The notes beneath the pieces were generated by a model. It was not told the DNA's origin, did no database searches, and worked only from the letters and a program-made list of their open reading frames with translations. The position numbers and the translations under genes are program-made. Shown in pieces: positions 7,546-15,901 of a stretch of DNA of 64,000 nucleotides. Location: the NCBI GenBank assembly GCA_964404445.1, contig CAYOJW010000002.1, forward strand, positions 434,001 to 498,000, read 5' to 3'. Each line of letters begins with the position of its first letter. The first letter of the stretch is position 1. The DNA comes from UBA2336 sp964404445 (GTDB lineage Bacteria > Bacteroidota > Bacteroidia > Cytophagales > Cyclobacteriaceae).

Positions 7546-8607
7546 TTATCTCGCTACACTCCAGCGCACCACTTTTTCAAGTTTGCCTCGTTGGGTTACT
7601 TTTATTTTACCGCTTTCAATTTCAATTAATCCTTCGTCTTTAAAATCCGACAGCACACGGATAACCGATTCGGATGCTGTGCCCACTATTTTGGCGAGGT
7701 CTTCGCGCGAAATACTGATCCGCTCTTTGCCTTCGTCTAACTGGCTTACTTTTAATAAGGCTTCGGCTGTACGTTGCCGTACCGAGTTATAGGCCAGGTT
7801 CACCAACTGGTTTTCTTTTTCGTTCACTTTGCGGCACAACAACGAGATAAAGCTGGCCGATACATCGCTGTGCGCATTCAGCAAAATCAGAAAATCGTTT
7901 TTGGGGATCAGCACCACTTCCGAGTCTTCCAACGCCACACCGGTTTCCTGGTAGGTGTTGCTTTCGAGCATAGGTTCGAACCCGAAAAAATCCCCGACTT
8001 TATACAAATTGGTAATCAGTTCTTTTCCATCGGGGTGGGATTTGTAACCCTTCACACTCCCCGATTTCAGAAAAAAAACATGAAGGGGCTGGTCGCCCTC
8101 GGCAAACAGTTCTGTTTTCTTTTTAAAAACTTTTACTTTTCGGTCTTTGCACAAGTCTTCAATGTTCAGTGCTTTTTGCGCATCACTGATAAAGTTATCT
8201 AAGCCTACCGGTGTATTTTCGTAATCGCGACTTAACAATGCATATTTACGCAGGCGTGTTTCAATTGCGTTCAGCAATTCGGTGTCGTCAAAGGGTTTGG
8301 TTAAATAATCATCGGCACCCAAATTCATACCTTTTCGCAAATCGGCCTTTTCGGTTTTGGCCGTGAGGAATATAAACGGTATGGCCGATGTTTCGGTATT
8401 CTTACTTAAAATGTGCAGTACGCCATAGCCGTCTAACTCGGGCATCATAATGTCGCACACAATCAAATCAGGTTTTTCGCGCTGTGCCAGCTCAACACCT
8501 ATTTTTCCATTTTCGGCTGTTAACACTTCATAGTTGGCCAACGAGAGAATTTCGCCTGTGTTTTCGCGTATTTCCGTATTGTCTTCGATTAACAAAATTT
8601 TTTTCAT
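7546..8607 (-). CDS. response regulator with CRP/FNR-type effector domain
   Basis: A 353-residue fusion of a receiver domain and a CRP/FNR-type transcription factor. Residues 1-120 form the receiver, with phosphoacceptor Asp52 in CDIMMPE and the conserved Lys in the TKPFDD segment. Residues ~150-270 form the cyclic-nucleotide-like sensory barrel, and the C-terminus is the winged helix with the recognition element SREDLAKIVGTASESVIRVL. The frame opens earlier at a TTG (8631), but ATG at 8607 gives the canonical MKKILLIEDN start and is preferred. The kinase gene behind it (8691-9953) is on the same strand and is the likely partner. It could control the respiratory genes of this window. Confidence 0.9.
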   Translation of the reverse strand: MKKILLIEDNTEIRENTGEILSLANYEVLTAENGKIGVELAQREKPDLIVCDIMMPELDGYGVLHILSKNTETSAIPFIFLTAKTEKADLRKGMNLGADDYLTKPFDDTELLNAIETRLRKYALLSRDYENTPVGLDNFISDAQKALNIEDLCKDRKVKVFKKKTELFAEGDQPLHVFFLKSGSVKGYKSHPDGKELITNLYKVGDFFGFEPMLESNTYQETGVALEDSEVVLIPKNDFLILLNAHSDVSASFISLLCRKVNEKENQLVNLAYNSVRQRTAEALLKVSQLDEGKERISISREDLAKIVGTASESVIRVLSDFKDEGLIEIESGKIKVTQRGKLEKVVRWSVAR

Positions 8608-8690
8608 CCTGTATTGATTTTCAAGATCCAAAAAACAAATCTATTTTAAATAAAAGGTATCGCTAAAGTTAGTTATTATAAAAGTTTTTT

Positions 8691-9953
8691 TCAGTCCGGT
8701 TTAATGGCCGGTACCGACACCACAAAGGTAGTACCTTCATTGTACCGGCTCTTAAAGTTAATTTTCCCGTCCAGTAATTCCACATATCGCTTCACAATGT
8801 TCAGCCCCAGACCAGTGCCCTGTATATTGGAAACATTCCCTGCCCGGAAAAACCGGTCAAACATGTGCTTATGATCCTCCTCCGGGATACCAATGCCGTA
8901 ATCGCGGATCGTAATAGTTAAGTGGTCGTTATCGGTGGAAACCAGCAAATCGATGGGGCTGTCTGTACCGGAATACTTGCTGGCGTTTGATAACAGGTTG
9001 AATAAAATGTTACGCAACACACGCAAGTCGGAAAGAATTTCATCGTACGCATTGTTTAATTCAAGCCTGATAACCTGTTTTTCTTTCAGGCTGGCCTTCA
9101 TTTCTTCAATAATATCGTTAAACAGCGTAGGCAAATGTACGGGCTCCTGAACGGCTACTATCTTGCCTTCTTCGAGTTTACCCAACGAAAGGAAATCGTT
9201 CAGGATGGCTGTCAGGTGTTCAACCGATGACCGCACACGGGTGGTGTGCTTATCGATTTTTTCGAGGTCGCCCCGGTTTTTATATTGATCGACCAACGAA
9301 ATTGAACTTAAAATAGTGCTGAGGGGCGTACGGAATTCGTGTGAAGCAATGGAAACGAATTTTGTTTTCAGGTCGTTAAACTCGCGTTCTTTCTCTAAGG
9401 CTTTGCGGGTTTCTTCTTCGGCCCGTTTGCGCTCATTAATTTCTTTTTCGAGTTCGCGGATGGTTTTATGCAACGCTTCGGTGCGCGACTGTACCTTTTT
9501 TTCAAGTTCGGCCGCATACACAATCAACTGTTCTTCGCTTCGTTTGAGGGCTTCTTCTGATTTTTTTCGTTCCGATATATCGCTGATAAAAGCCATCACA
9601 ACCAATTTGCCCTGCACCTGGGTATAGCTTAAACTGATTTCAACAGGAAACTCGGTGCCGTCTTTTTTTAAAGCCGACAGGTCGCGCCCCACGCCCATTC
9701 TGCGGGGTTCGGGGTGCGCATTAAACCCTTTTCGCATACTGATATGCCGGGTGCGGTAGCGCTCGGGCAGCAGTTGTTCGAGCATCATCCCATCTAATTC
9801 GTTTTTCTCATATCCGAAAATAAGCTCGGCATTGGGGTTTGCCACGATAATTACGCCCGCCTCATCGACCATCACAATGCCCTCTGACATACTCTGGAAG
9901 ATTTCGCGGAAAGCATCGTTAGAAAGCGGTGACGATAAGTGATTCATTTCCAT
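8691..9953 (-). CDS. PAS-domain sensor histidine kinase
   Basis: A soluble kinase with an N-terminal PAS domain (about residues 12-130), a long coiled coil rich in Glu, Lys and Arg, a dimerisation domain with the phosphoacceptor His in SIASHEFRTPL, and a complete ATPase domain (N box NLLSNASKYS, G1 box DYGIGIP, G2 box GTGLGLNIV). No membrane helix is visible, so it should sense a cytoplasmic signal such as redox state or a small molecule. The frame extends to an ATG at 9998, but the ATG at 9953 removes an unlikely basic leader and frees the upstream dyad. It precedes the CRP-type regulator gene and diverges from the stress protein gene. Confidence 0.88.
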   Translation of the reverse strand: MEMNHLSSPLSNDAFREIFQSMSEGIVMVDEAGVIIVANPNAELIFGYEKNELDGMMLEQLLPERYRTRHISMRKGFNAHPEPRRMGVGRDLSALKKDGTEFPVEISLSYTQVQGKLVVMAFISDISERKKSEEALKRSEEQLIVYAAELEKKVQSRTEALHKTIRELEKEINERKRAEEETRKALEKEREFNDLKTKFVSIASHEFRTPLSTILSSISLVDQYKNRGDLEKIDKHTTRVRSSVEHLTAILNDFLSLGKLEEGKIVAVQEPVHLPTLFNDIIEEMKASLKEKQVIRLELNNAYDEILSDLRVLRNILFNLLSNASKYSGTDSPIDLLVSTDNDHLTITIRDYGIGIPEEDHKHMFDRFFRAGNVSNIQGTGLGLNIVKRYVELLDGKINFKSRYNEGTTFVVSVPAIKPD

Positions 9954-9982
9954 AAGGTGCAAAATACTGATCTTGCGGAACC

Positions 9983-9994
9983 TGACAAAAATCA
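9983..9994. promoter_or_regulatory. TGA-N6-TCA dyad between divergent genes
   Basis: TGACAAAAATCA, flanked by C and G so that CTGA/TCAG is symmetric, lies between the PAS kinase and the universal stress protein gene. It has the same TGA-N6-TCA geometry as the site at 4648, as expected of a CRP/FNR-type regulator. Confidence 0.4.
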
Positions 9995-10051
9995 GCATGA
10001 AAGTTGACTAATATTCCGGTTTTCATCTTGGCATCCCGGTATGTTTGTGAA

Positions 10052-10474
10052 ATGAACACCGCCCTATCTTCCGTTCACAAAACCATTGTTTGCACGATTG
10101 ATTTTTCGGAATCGACCGGGCAAACGATCGACTGGGCGGTTACCATGGCGCAGCAGTTACGGGCACACCTCACCATATTATATACCTACCGGCTCATCCA
10201 ATCGCGGGGTGGCGAAATTGTTCACCTGAAAAAAAATATCGAAGAAGAAGCCAAGAAAAAATTCCTTGTCCTCGAAAAAAATCATTTAACCGGCAGGGGT
10301 ATTTCGTATGATTTTAAAATCGAAGTCGGTTTTATTTCCGACCGCATCGAAAGCCTCGCCAAACGCAATACGCTTGATTTCTTAGTGCTCGATAAAAGCG
10401 TAAAAACCAACAACAACGAAACCGTAGAGGAGCTATTGGAGCACATTCACGTGCCTATGTTGCTGGTTCCGTAA
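10052..10474 (+). CDS. universal stress protein (UspA family)
   Basis: A 141-residue single-domain universal stress protein: N-terminal strand KTIVCTIDFSES, a helix after it, a central LVLDKS motif, and a C-terminal strand HVPMLLVP. The nucleotide-binding G-2x-G-9x-G signature of ATP-binding members is not evident, so ATP binding is doubtful. The frame opens at a TTG (10004), but the ATG at 10052 fits the family length. It is divergent from the PAS kinase and CRP-type regulator genes, a grouping that points to a stress or oxygen-limitation role. Confidence 0.85.
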   Translation: MNTALSSVHKTIVCTIDFSESTGQTIDWAVTMAQQLRAHLTILYTYRLIQSRGGEIVHLKKNIEEEAKKKFLVLEKNHLTGRGISYDFKIEVGFISDRIESLAKRNTLDFLVLDKSVKTNNNETVEELLEHIHVPMLLVP

Positions 10475-10489
10475 AAGGTGAGATACAAA

Positions 10490-10515
10490 AAAAGGAGCAT
10501 GATGTTGCTCCTTTT
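10490..10515. terminator. bidirectional terminator between convergent genes
   Basis: A 10-bp perfect stem (AAAAGGAGCA with TGCTCCTTTT) and 6-base loop lies between the stress protein gene and the convergent PepSY-like gene. A-rich and T-rich flanks allow it to act in both directions. Confidence 0.8.
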
Positions 10516-10538
10516 ACATTTACGGCTTTCCGTAAACG

Positions 10539-10991
10539 TTAATCATCGTAGCGGATAAACTCCCCGGTCGAACTAAAAACAATCTCGATATTGCCCACCA
10601 GGTCAACTTCGTAATTCCCGTTGCGGCCAATCTCTAATTTCGTGATAGCATTGGCTGCATGGTTGGTTTCTACATACGTAACAATGGCCGTAGGTATTTC
10701 TGTTAAAATTGATGCAGGCACAGGCAAACCATATCCTTCAACTTCGCGCCATGCACCCTTGCTGTTAAATTCTATTTTAAAACCATTGGCAAGTTTCACT
10801 TCATACTCGGTACTACCTTCCGTATCTTTTATTATACGGATAATGGCAACATCTGTAAAATGATCAGCCAAAAAAACTTTTGCTGCCTCTGGTAAACCAT
10901 CTTGTGTAATCACACGTTCATCATCATCGCATGAAAATGTAACTAAGGCAATAACTGCTACAAACAGGGTTGTGAATATTCTCTTCATCAT
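10539..10991 (-). CDS. PepSY-like (DUF2874) lipoprotein
   Basis: A 150-residue secreted protein with a lipoprotein signal (FSC at the cleavage site, Cys near residue 21, followed by three Asp). The mature part holds two copies of the PepSY-like repeat, recognisable by the YEVKLANGFKIEF and YEVDLVGNIEIVF strands, each ending in a short turn. Such proteins are common in Bacteroidota next to two-component systems and are thought to bind ligands or inhibit proteases, but none is well characterised. It stands alone, convergent with the stress protein gene. Confidence 0.8.
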   Translation of the reverse strand: MMKRIFTTLFVAVIALVTFSCDDDERVITQDGLPEAAKVFLADHFTDVAIIRIIKDTEGSTEYEVKLANGFKIEFNSKGAWREVEGYGLPVPASILTEIPTAIVTYVETNHAANAITKLEIGRNGNYEVDLVGNIEIVFSSTGEFIRYDD

Positions 10992-11083
10992 CTTTCTTTA
11001 TTTTGTTTTGCTGCTAAGACGAAAACCAATATACGAAGGTTGGAATGGTCTTTACTTTTTTTTAAAATATTGAAAACACATTG

Positions 11084-12400
11084 TTACAAGCCTGCTTTCG
11101 CTTTCCCCACAGCGTACCTGATACCTAACGAAATACCAATAGTGGCCGTATTGGTTTTATTAAGGTTAGCAGGCAATTGACTGTTACCTCCGTAAATATT
11201 ACGCATACCGTATGCCGCTCGAATACCCGGTACAAGAATCAACTTATCTGTTACCGAAAACTCTGTTTCCATGCCGGCCAACACACCATAATCCCAGGGC
11301 ATATACTCCTCAGTAACTATCTGACCTTCACCACCAATAGAGGTTGAAGCCAGTGTAAGTTTAGAAGCATGTAAACCAGCCGCAAAATACACGGGTGGAA
11401 GTTTGCGTTTTTCAAAAACACGGATACGGTACACGAATTGTATTTTTTGATAATTCAACCTGATGTTTTTTGTTTGATACAACACATCGATATACTCCTG
11501 ATACCGTTGCCCGATCTCCGAATAAAAATAATACTCGGCCTGCACAAACGACTTGTGCCCAACCGATCGCTGTACGGTTACGCCAAACTCTTTTCCCCAG
11601 GTAACTTTGGTACTGCTCAACGAACTGCGTTTTAACCCGTTACTGGTTTCAGGGTTAAGCAGCCAGGTATTTTTTATACCGGCAATTAAACCGATCTGCC
11701 ACTGCGAACTGCGGGTTTGTTCATCCTTACGCACCGAGTCTTCCTGCGCTATTTGCTGTACCGAATCGCTTTCCAGCGGAATTAGAATTGAATCTGCCGC
11801 CAATATATCCTCTGTCACTATTGGGTTTTCTCTTTTAATGAAAAAAGTCTTGTTGTGCAGCTCTCCGTTCAATGATTGAATGTTTTGTTCTTTCAACTTA
11901 TCAGCAACCACAGAAGTAATACTGGTACTCTCCATTAGAGGTATTTGTTGATTTACTTCGGCCATAGGTTTCACCGTTTTTTCGATATTTTGTTTATCAG
12001 TTCTCTCTTCGCGACCTGAATTTAAATTACTGTTTTTTCTCACGGTTGAAGGCAGGCTTTCCGTCATCTTCGTTTCTGCATGCGATAATTCAACACTCTC
12101 TTTATGTTGAACAGGTCTATCTTGCACCGGTGTTGTAAGCGTGATTAACACCACAGCAGCAGCAATCCAAAAGAGTCTGGGAAGCCTTTCGAGTGCAGGC
12201 GGTTGAGCAGCCGGTACTGTTTCAGGCAAGGTTGCTTCAATCTGATTCCAGACATCATCCAGGTCAAGTGTTTCTAAAACGTCCTCCCACACCTGATCAA
12301 TATCTAACTGATCGGCAACGGCTTCCCATACACCTTCGGGTGCAGGCTCGTTCAGACTTTCGAGCCACGTTTTATACGCTATGGTTTGCTTATCGCCCAT
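11084..12400 (-). CDS. membrane-anchored beta-barrel protein, probable anti-sigma factor
   Basis: A 438-residue protein. Residues 1-70 are acidic and contain a 13-residue repeat, seen as VW pairs with Trp at 25, 38 and 51, each followed by a leucine-rich acidic stretch. One membrane helix follows at about 76-91, then a polar linker and, from about 225 on, beta-barrel-like strands ending in GISLGIRYAVG. The layout (cytosolic part, helix, outer-membrane-like domain) resembles Bacteroidota anti-sigma factors encoded next to ECF sigma genes. The frame extends to 12421, but ATG at 12400 overlaps the sigma stop codon as TAATG and is the more likely, coupled start. The function is inferred. Confidence 0.65.
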   Translation of the reverse strand: MGDKQTIAYKTWLESLNEPAPEGVWEAVADQLDIDQVWEDVLETLDLDDVWNQIEATLPETVPAAQPPALERLPRLFWIAAAVVLITLTTPVQDRPVQHKESVELSHAETKMTESLPSTVRKNSNLNSGREERTDKQNIEKTVKPMAEVNQQIPLMESTSITSVVADKLKEQNIQSLNGELHNKTFFIKRENPIVTEDILAADSILIPLESDSVQQIAQEDSVRKDEQTRSSQWQIGLIAGIKNTWLLNPETSNGLKRSSLSSTKVTWGKEFGVTVQRSVGHKSFVQAEYYFYSEIGQRYQEYIDVLYQTKNIRLNYQKIQFVYRIRVFEKRKLPPVYFAAGLHASKLTLASTSIGGEGQIVTEEYMPWDYGVLAGMETEFSVTDKLILVPGIRAAYGMRNIYGGNSQLPANLNKTNTATIGISLGIRYAVGKAKAGL

Positions 12401-12942
12401 TATGCCGAAGGTGATAGCCATTCCTGTAACAAGATACGCGCACGGTTAAATTGTGATTTCGAAGTACCTTCTGATATATTCAGTTTCCCGGCAATTTCTT
12501 TATGGGAATATCCTTCTACGGCAAACATGTGAAACACTAATCGTGCCCCTTCCGGTAACCGCCTGATGTGCTGCAAAACATAATCGGCATTCAGCTTCAG
12601 GTATTGGTTGGCCGGTAAACTTACGTGTTCATGCGTACGATCGGAGGAATCTTCAAAATACCGTAATCGTTTTTCTTTTCGATAAAAATCGATAGCCGTA
12701 TTGGTAACAATTCTTCTGATCCATCCCTCTAACGAATTAGTTGTGTTATAATCCTGAATATTTTTAAAAACCTTAATAAACGCTTCCTGCAAAATATCTT
12801 TTGCCGCATCACGATCGCCTGTATAGGAAAGGCAAATGTGATACATTTTTGAGGCATATTGCCGGTACAATACCTCCTGTGCCTGCCTGCTGTTTTGCAG
12901 ACATGCACGTATCAGTTCGGCTTCGGTAGCATATCCACTCAT
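12400..12942 (-). CDS. ECF-type RNA polymerase sigma factor
   Basis: A 180-residue sigma factor with region 2 (YHICLSYTGDRDAAKDILQE and the following WIRRIVTNTAIDFYRK) and region 4 (the helix-turn-helix EGYSHKEIAGKLNISEGTSK). It lacks regions 1 and 3, as expected of the ECF group. Its start overlaps the end of the lipoprotein gene by 4 bases (ATGA) and its stop overlaps the next gene by one, so the three are translationally coupled. The adjacent membrane protein is the probable anti-sigma factor and the lipoprotein may be part of the same sensing system. Confidence 0.92.
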   Translation of the reverse strand: MSGYATEAELIRACLQNSRQAQEVLYRQYASKMYHICLSYTGDRDAAKDILQEAFIKVFKNIQDYNTTNSLEGWIRRIVTNTAIDFYRKEKRLRYFEDSSDRTHEHVSLPANQYLKLNADYVLQHIRRLPEGARLVFHMFAVEGYSHKEIAGKLNISEGTSKSQFNRARILLQEWLSPSA

Positions 12943-13718
12943 GGCTGTTGAATCGTAAGGGTGACTGCACCCTGAATACGCCCGGCAAGCTGACTGTATA
13001 TTGCTGCGTTATATTCTTCACTGATCACAACGGCCTGCTCACTGTTAAGCGGAAATGCACGGGCGCTTTCCAACGCTGTTGAAGTAATTGGTACAAACAG
13101 ATAGGTTGGATCAAGTATAAGTGTTGCCTGCGAAACAATTTCCTTTTGCAAGATTACCGAGGGCATTCCGTTTTGTGTAGCATCGATGGCAATTCTTCGG
13201 ATGTCGTCATTTAACGAAACCACAACCGGGAACGTTACATCACCGTTGGTATATCGGCCAGTGAGCAATAAGCCCGGCTTTGCTTTTGTAATGTACTCCT
13301 GAAGATCGCCCGTTTCGTCATCATCACCATCACTACCAAATTCAAATTCATAATCTTCTTCCCGTAACGTGGTATAAAATACCAACGTTTCGTACGCACC
13401 CTGGGGGATTTGTAACGTTATAGCCGCAGATGTTTCCGGAAGCAGGGTAAAATACCCTGTTTCTTTATTGAGGCTCCGTGTAAAGTACATATCATTTTCA
13501 TTCACACGCCTGCCGCTGATGTCAAGTTTTGAAATATTCAGCTCCAGCCTGTCAATCACCAGCATACCTCCCATCGCGGTTGTTGTACTGATTGTGGCCT
13601 GAAAATGCAGGGTAGCCGGTTCGGTAAGTTCATCTTTTGAACACCCTGCAAAACCGGTAAGCAGCAGAACAAGCAATGCCCCGAAAAGGAGGTTTATAAT
13701 GTTTTTTGATTGTACCAT
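12939..13718 (-). CDS. uncharacterised lipoprotein, first gene of the ECF operon
   Basis: A 259-residue protein with a clear lipoprotein signal (hydrophobic residues 9-23, then FAGC with Cys at 26). The rest is predicted beta-rich, with a very acidic stretch of Asp and Glu in the middle (about residues 130-142). I do not recognise the family. It is the promoter-proximal member of a three-gene operon with the ECF sigma factor and the membrane beta-barrel protein, so it could be a surface or periplasmic sensor or the regulated output. Confidence 0.7.
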   Translation of the reverse strand: MVQSKNIINLLFGALLVLLLTGFAGCSKDELTEPATLHFQATISTTTAMGGMLVIDRLELNISKLDISGRRVNENDMYFTRSLNKETGYFTLLPETSAAITLQIPQGAYETLVFYTTLREEDYEFEFGSDGDDDETGDLQEYITKAKPGLLLTGRYTNGDVTFPVVVSLNDDIRRIAIDATQNGMPSVILQKEIVSQATLILDPTYLFVPITSTALESARAFPLNSEQAVVISEEYNAAIYSQLAGRIQGAVTLTIQQP

Positions 13719-13897
13719 GCACTTAAAGCCAATTTAACCTCTGCAAGACGAAAGGTGTTCCTGAAAGGTTGGAATGAGGAGTAAAAATTGTATTCTTTTT
13801 TTCGTTCGCCAATGCCAACCGGTTATATTTCACCTTTATTTTCTGGCGGGTATTTTTTCCTGTTTCTTTCCAGATTTGTTTTTCACTTTTGCGGGAT

Positions 13898-14575
13898 ATG
13901 AAATTGCTCATCATCGAAGATGAAACCGAACTGCAAAAAATCATGGTGCAATCGTTGCAGCAGGAGAATTTTGTAGTTGAAGTTGCCGGTGATTTTGTAT
14001 CGGCTCAGGATAAAATCGGGGCATACGATTACGATTGCATTTTGCTCGACATTATGCTGCCGGGTGGCAATGGCCTGCAATTGTTGCAAACCCTGAAGAA
14101 AATGGGGAAGTCCGATAACGTGATTATCATATCGGCTAAAAACTCTGTGGACGATAAAGTGCAGGGGCTTACGCTCGGTGCCGATGATTACCTGACCAAA
14201 CCTTTTCATATAGCAGAATTAACCGCAAGGGTAAAATCAGTATTACGCAGAAAATCGTTTGAGGGAAAAGATATACTTACGCTCGGCAACGTTGAACTGA
14301 ATTTGACCGAACGTTTTGTACTGGTTGACGGCAACCCCCTTTTGTTAAACCGTAAAGAGTTTGACGTGCTAACCTACCTCGCCATCAATAAAAACAGGTT
14401 AGTGAACAAAGCATCGTTAGCAGAACACGTATGGGGCGATGGCATTGACCAGGCCGATGATTTTGAGTTTATCTATTCGCAGATAAAAAACCTTCGCAAA
14501 AAATTAAAAGAAAGCCATGCCCGGGTTGATGTACAGGCCGTGTACGGTATCGGCTACAAATTAGTAACCGAATGA
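13898..14575 (+). CDS. OmpR/PhoB-type response regulator
   Basis: A 225-residue response regulator with a receiver domain (phosphoacceptor Asp51 in LLDIMLPGG, Lys in TKPFH) and a C-terminal winged-helix DNA-binding domain (residues ~130-225, with LTLGNVELNL at its start and VYGIGYKLV at its end). The frame opens at TTG 13889 but ATG 13898 gives the normal start. Its stop overlaps the start of the kinase gene (ATGA), so the two are co-translated partners. It is divergent from the ECF operon. Confidence 0.93.
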   Translation: MKLLIIEDETELQKIMVQSLQQENFVVEVAGDFVSAQDKIGAYDYDCILLDIMLPGGNGLQLLQTLKKMGKSDNVIIISAKNSVDDKVQGLTLGADDYLTKPFHIAELTARVKSVLRRKSFEGKDILTLGNVELNLTERFVLVDGNPLLLNRKEFDVLTYLAINKNRLVNKASLAEHVWGDGIDQADDFEFIYSQIKNLRKKLKESHARVDVQAVYGIGYKLVTE

Positions 14576-15843
14576 AACTGCTCAACCACACATCCAGGTA
14601 TTTTGCCATAGCCCTGTTTCTTATTCTCGGGGTGTGGTCAGTAGTTTTTTACATCAACATGCTCGATGAAGTGTACGACAGTTTAGATGACGGGTTAGAC
14701 AATTATAAATTATTGATTATTGAAAAGGCACACAACGATTCGACTGTATTGCACAAACATGAGTTTGAAGAAAGTAATTACGCTATACATGAAATTCCGG
14801 ACGCCACAGCATTAAAAATGAAAGATGTGTACCGCGATACACTCATGTATATGCAAAATGAAGAAGATTACGAACCGGTACGCCTCTTAACCACAGCCTT
14901 TGGCCTGAACGGAAAATATTATCAGCTTAGTGTTATTTCATCGATGGTAGAAGAAGACGATCTCATCGAAGATTTACTGTATGCCATCATCTGGTTGTAT
15001 GCGGCCATGCTGGTGAGTATCCTGCTGATGAATAACATTTTACTGAAGCGAATCTGGAAACCTTTTTACCACCTGATGGATCAGTTAAAAAAATTCAGGT
15101 TAGGAAAAGACGCACCCCCAACCCCGTTGCCCAGCACCGTAGAGGAGTTTAAACTGATGAACGAAACCGTTGATTCACTTATTCAACGTACCCTCGAAAC
15201 ATTTCAAAATCAGAAAGAATTTATCGAGAATGCTTCGCACGAATTACAAACCCCGTTAGCCATTAGTTTAAACAAGCTGGAACTATTGGCCGAGCGTAAC
15301 GATCTATCGGAAAACGATATGGCCTCCATTGGGTCGGTTATTCAAACACTTGAGCGGTTAACACGGTTAAATAAATCGTTGTTGTTACTTTCAAAAATCG
15401 AAAACCGGCAGTTTCACGACACTACAATGGTGAACCTGAACGAAGTTGTAAAAGCAACCGTACACGAACTGAATGATTACGCTACATACCGCACCCTAAC
15501 GCTGTCGGTACACGAGCATGGTGTACTGGAAAGAACTATGCACACAACACTGGCTCAGGTAATGATCGCCAACTTAGTTAAGAATGCCATTGTGCACAAC
15601 CACGCGCAAGGCACTGTGGCCATCAGCATTACAACAACTTCACTTTCCGTTTCAAATACCGGTAAAGAAGAGCCGCTGAACAGCGAACGGATTTTTGATC
15701 GTTTCCATAAAGAAACCCGCGAGAACCAATCGACCGGGCTGGGACTGGCCATCGTAAAAGCAATTACCACGCTATACGGTTTATCCCTGCGCTACAGCTA
15801 TACTCAGGGGCAACATACATTCACAATTAATTTTATTCTGTAA
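14572..15843 (+). CDS. membrane sensor histidine kinase
   Basis: A 423-residue kinase with two membrane helices (about 8-28 and 137-158) flanking a ~105-residue periplasmic sensor domain, a HAMP-like linker, the dimerisation domain with His223 in ASHELQTPLA, and an ATPase domain (N box NLVKNAIVHN, G2 box STGLGLAIV). The G1 box is weak (SVSNTGKEE). It is encoded directly with its response regulator. The two downstream genes, an outer-membrane-like protein and a PepSY-like protein, may be targets or ligand-binding accessories. Confidence 0.9.
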   Translation: MKLLNHTSRYFAIALFLILGVWSVVFYINMLDEVYDSLDDGLDNYKLLIIEKAHNDSTVLHKHEFEESNYAIHEIPDATALKMKDVYRDTLMYMQNEEDYEPVRLLTTAFGLNGKYYQLSVISSMVEEDDLIEDLLYAIIWLYAAMLVSILLMNNILLKRIWKPFYHLMDQLKKFRLGKDAPPTPLPSTVEEFKLMNETVDSLIQRTLETFQNQKEFIENASHELQTPLAISLNKLELLAERNDLSENDMASIGSVIQTLERLTRLNKSLLLLSKIENRQFHDTTMVNLNEVVKATVHELNDYATYRTLTLSVHEHGVLERTMHTTLAQVMIANLVKNAIVHNHAQGTVAISITTTSLSVSNTGKEEPLNSERIFDRFHKETRENQSTGLGLAIVKAITTLYGLSLRYSYTQGQHTFTINFIL

Positions 15844-15901
15844 TCTATTCCAGATTTTTTCCCGAATCAGATTTTAGACTTGTCCCGTAAAGTCTGAATT
15901 T

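Noticed and set aside
7466..7792. 108-codon + strand frame starting in the tandem repeat
   Set aside because: Most of it lies antisense to the CRP-type regulator, and its start is repeat-derived sequence.
10004..10051. Extended start (TTG) of the universal stress protein
   Set aside because: The family normally begins a few residues before the first strand, which fits ATG 10052. The extension overlaps the promoter region.
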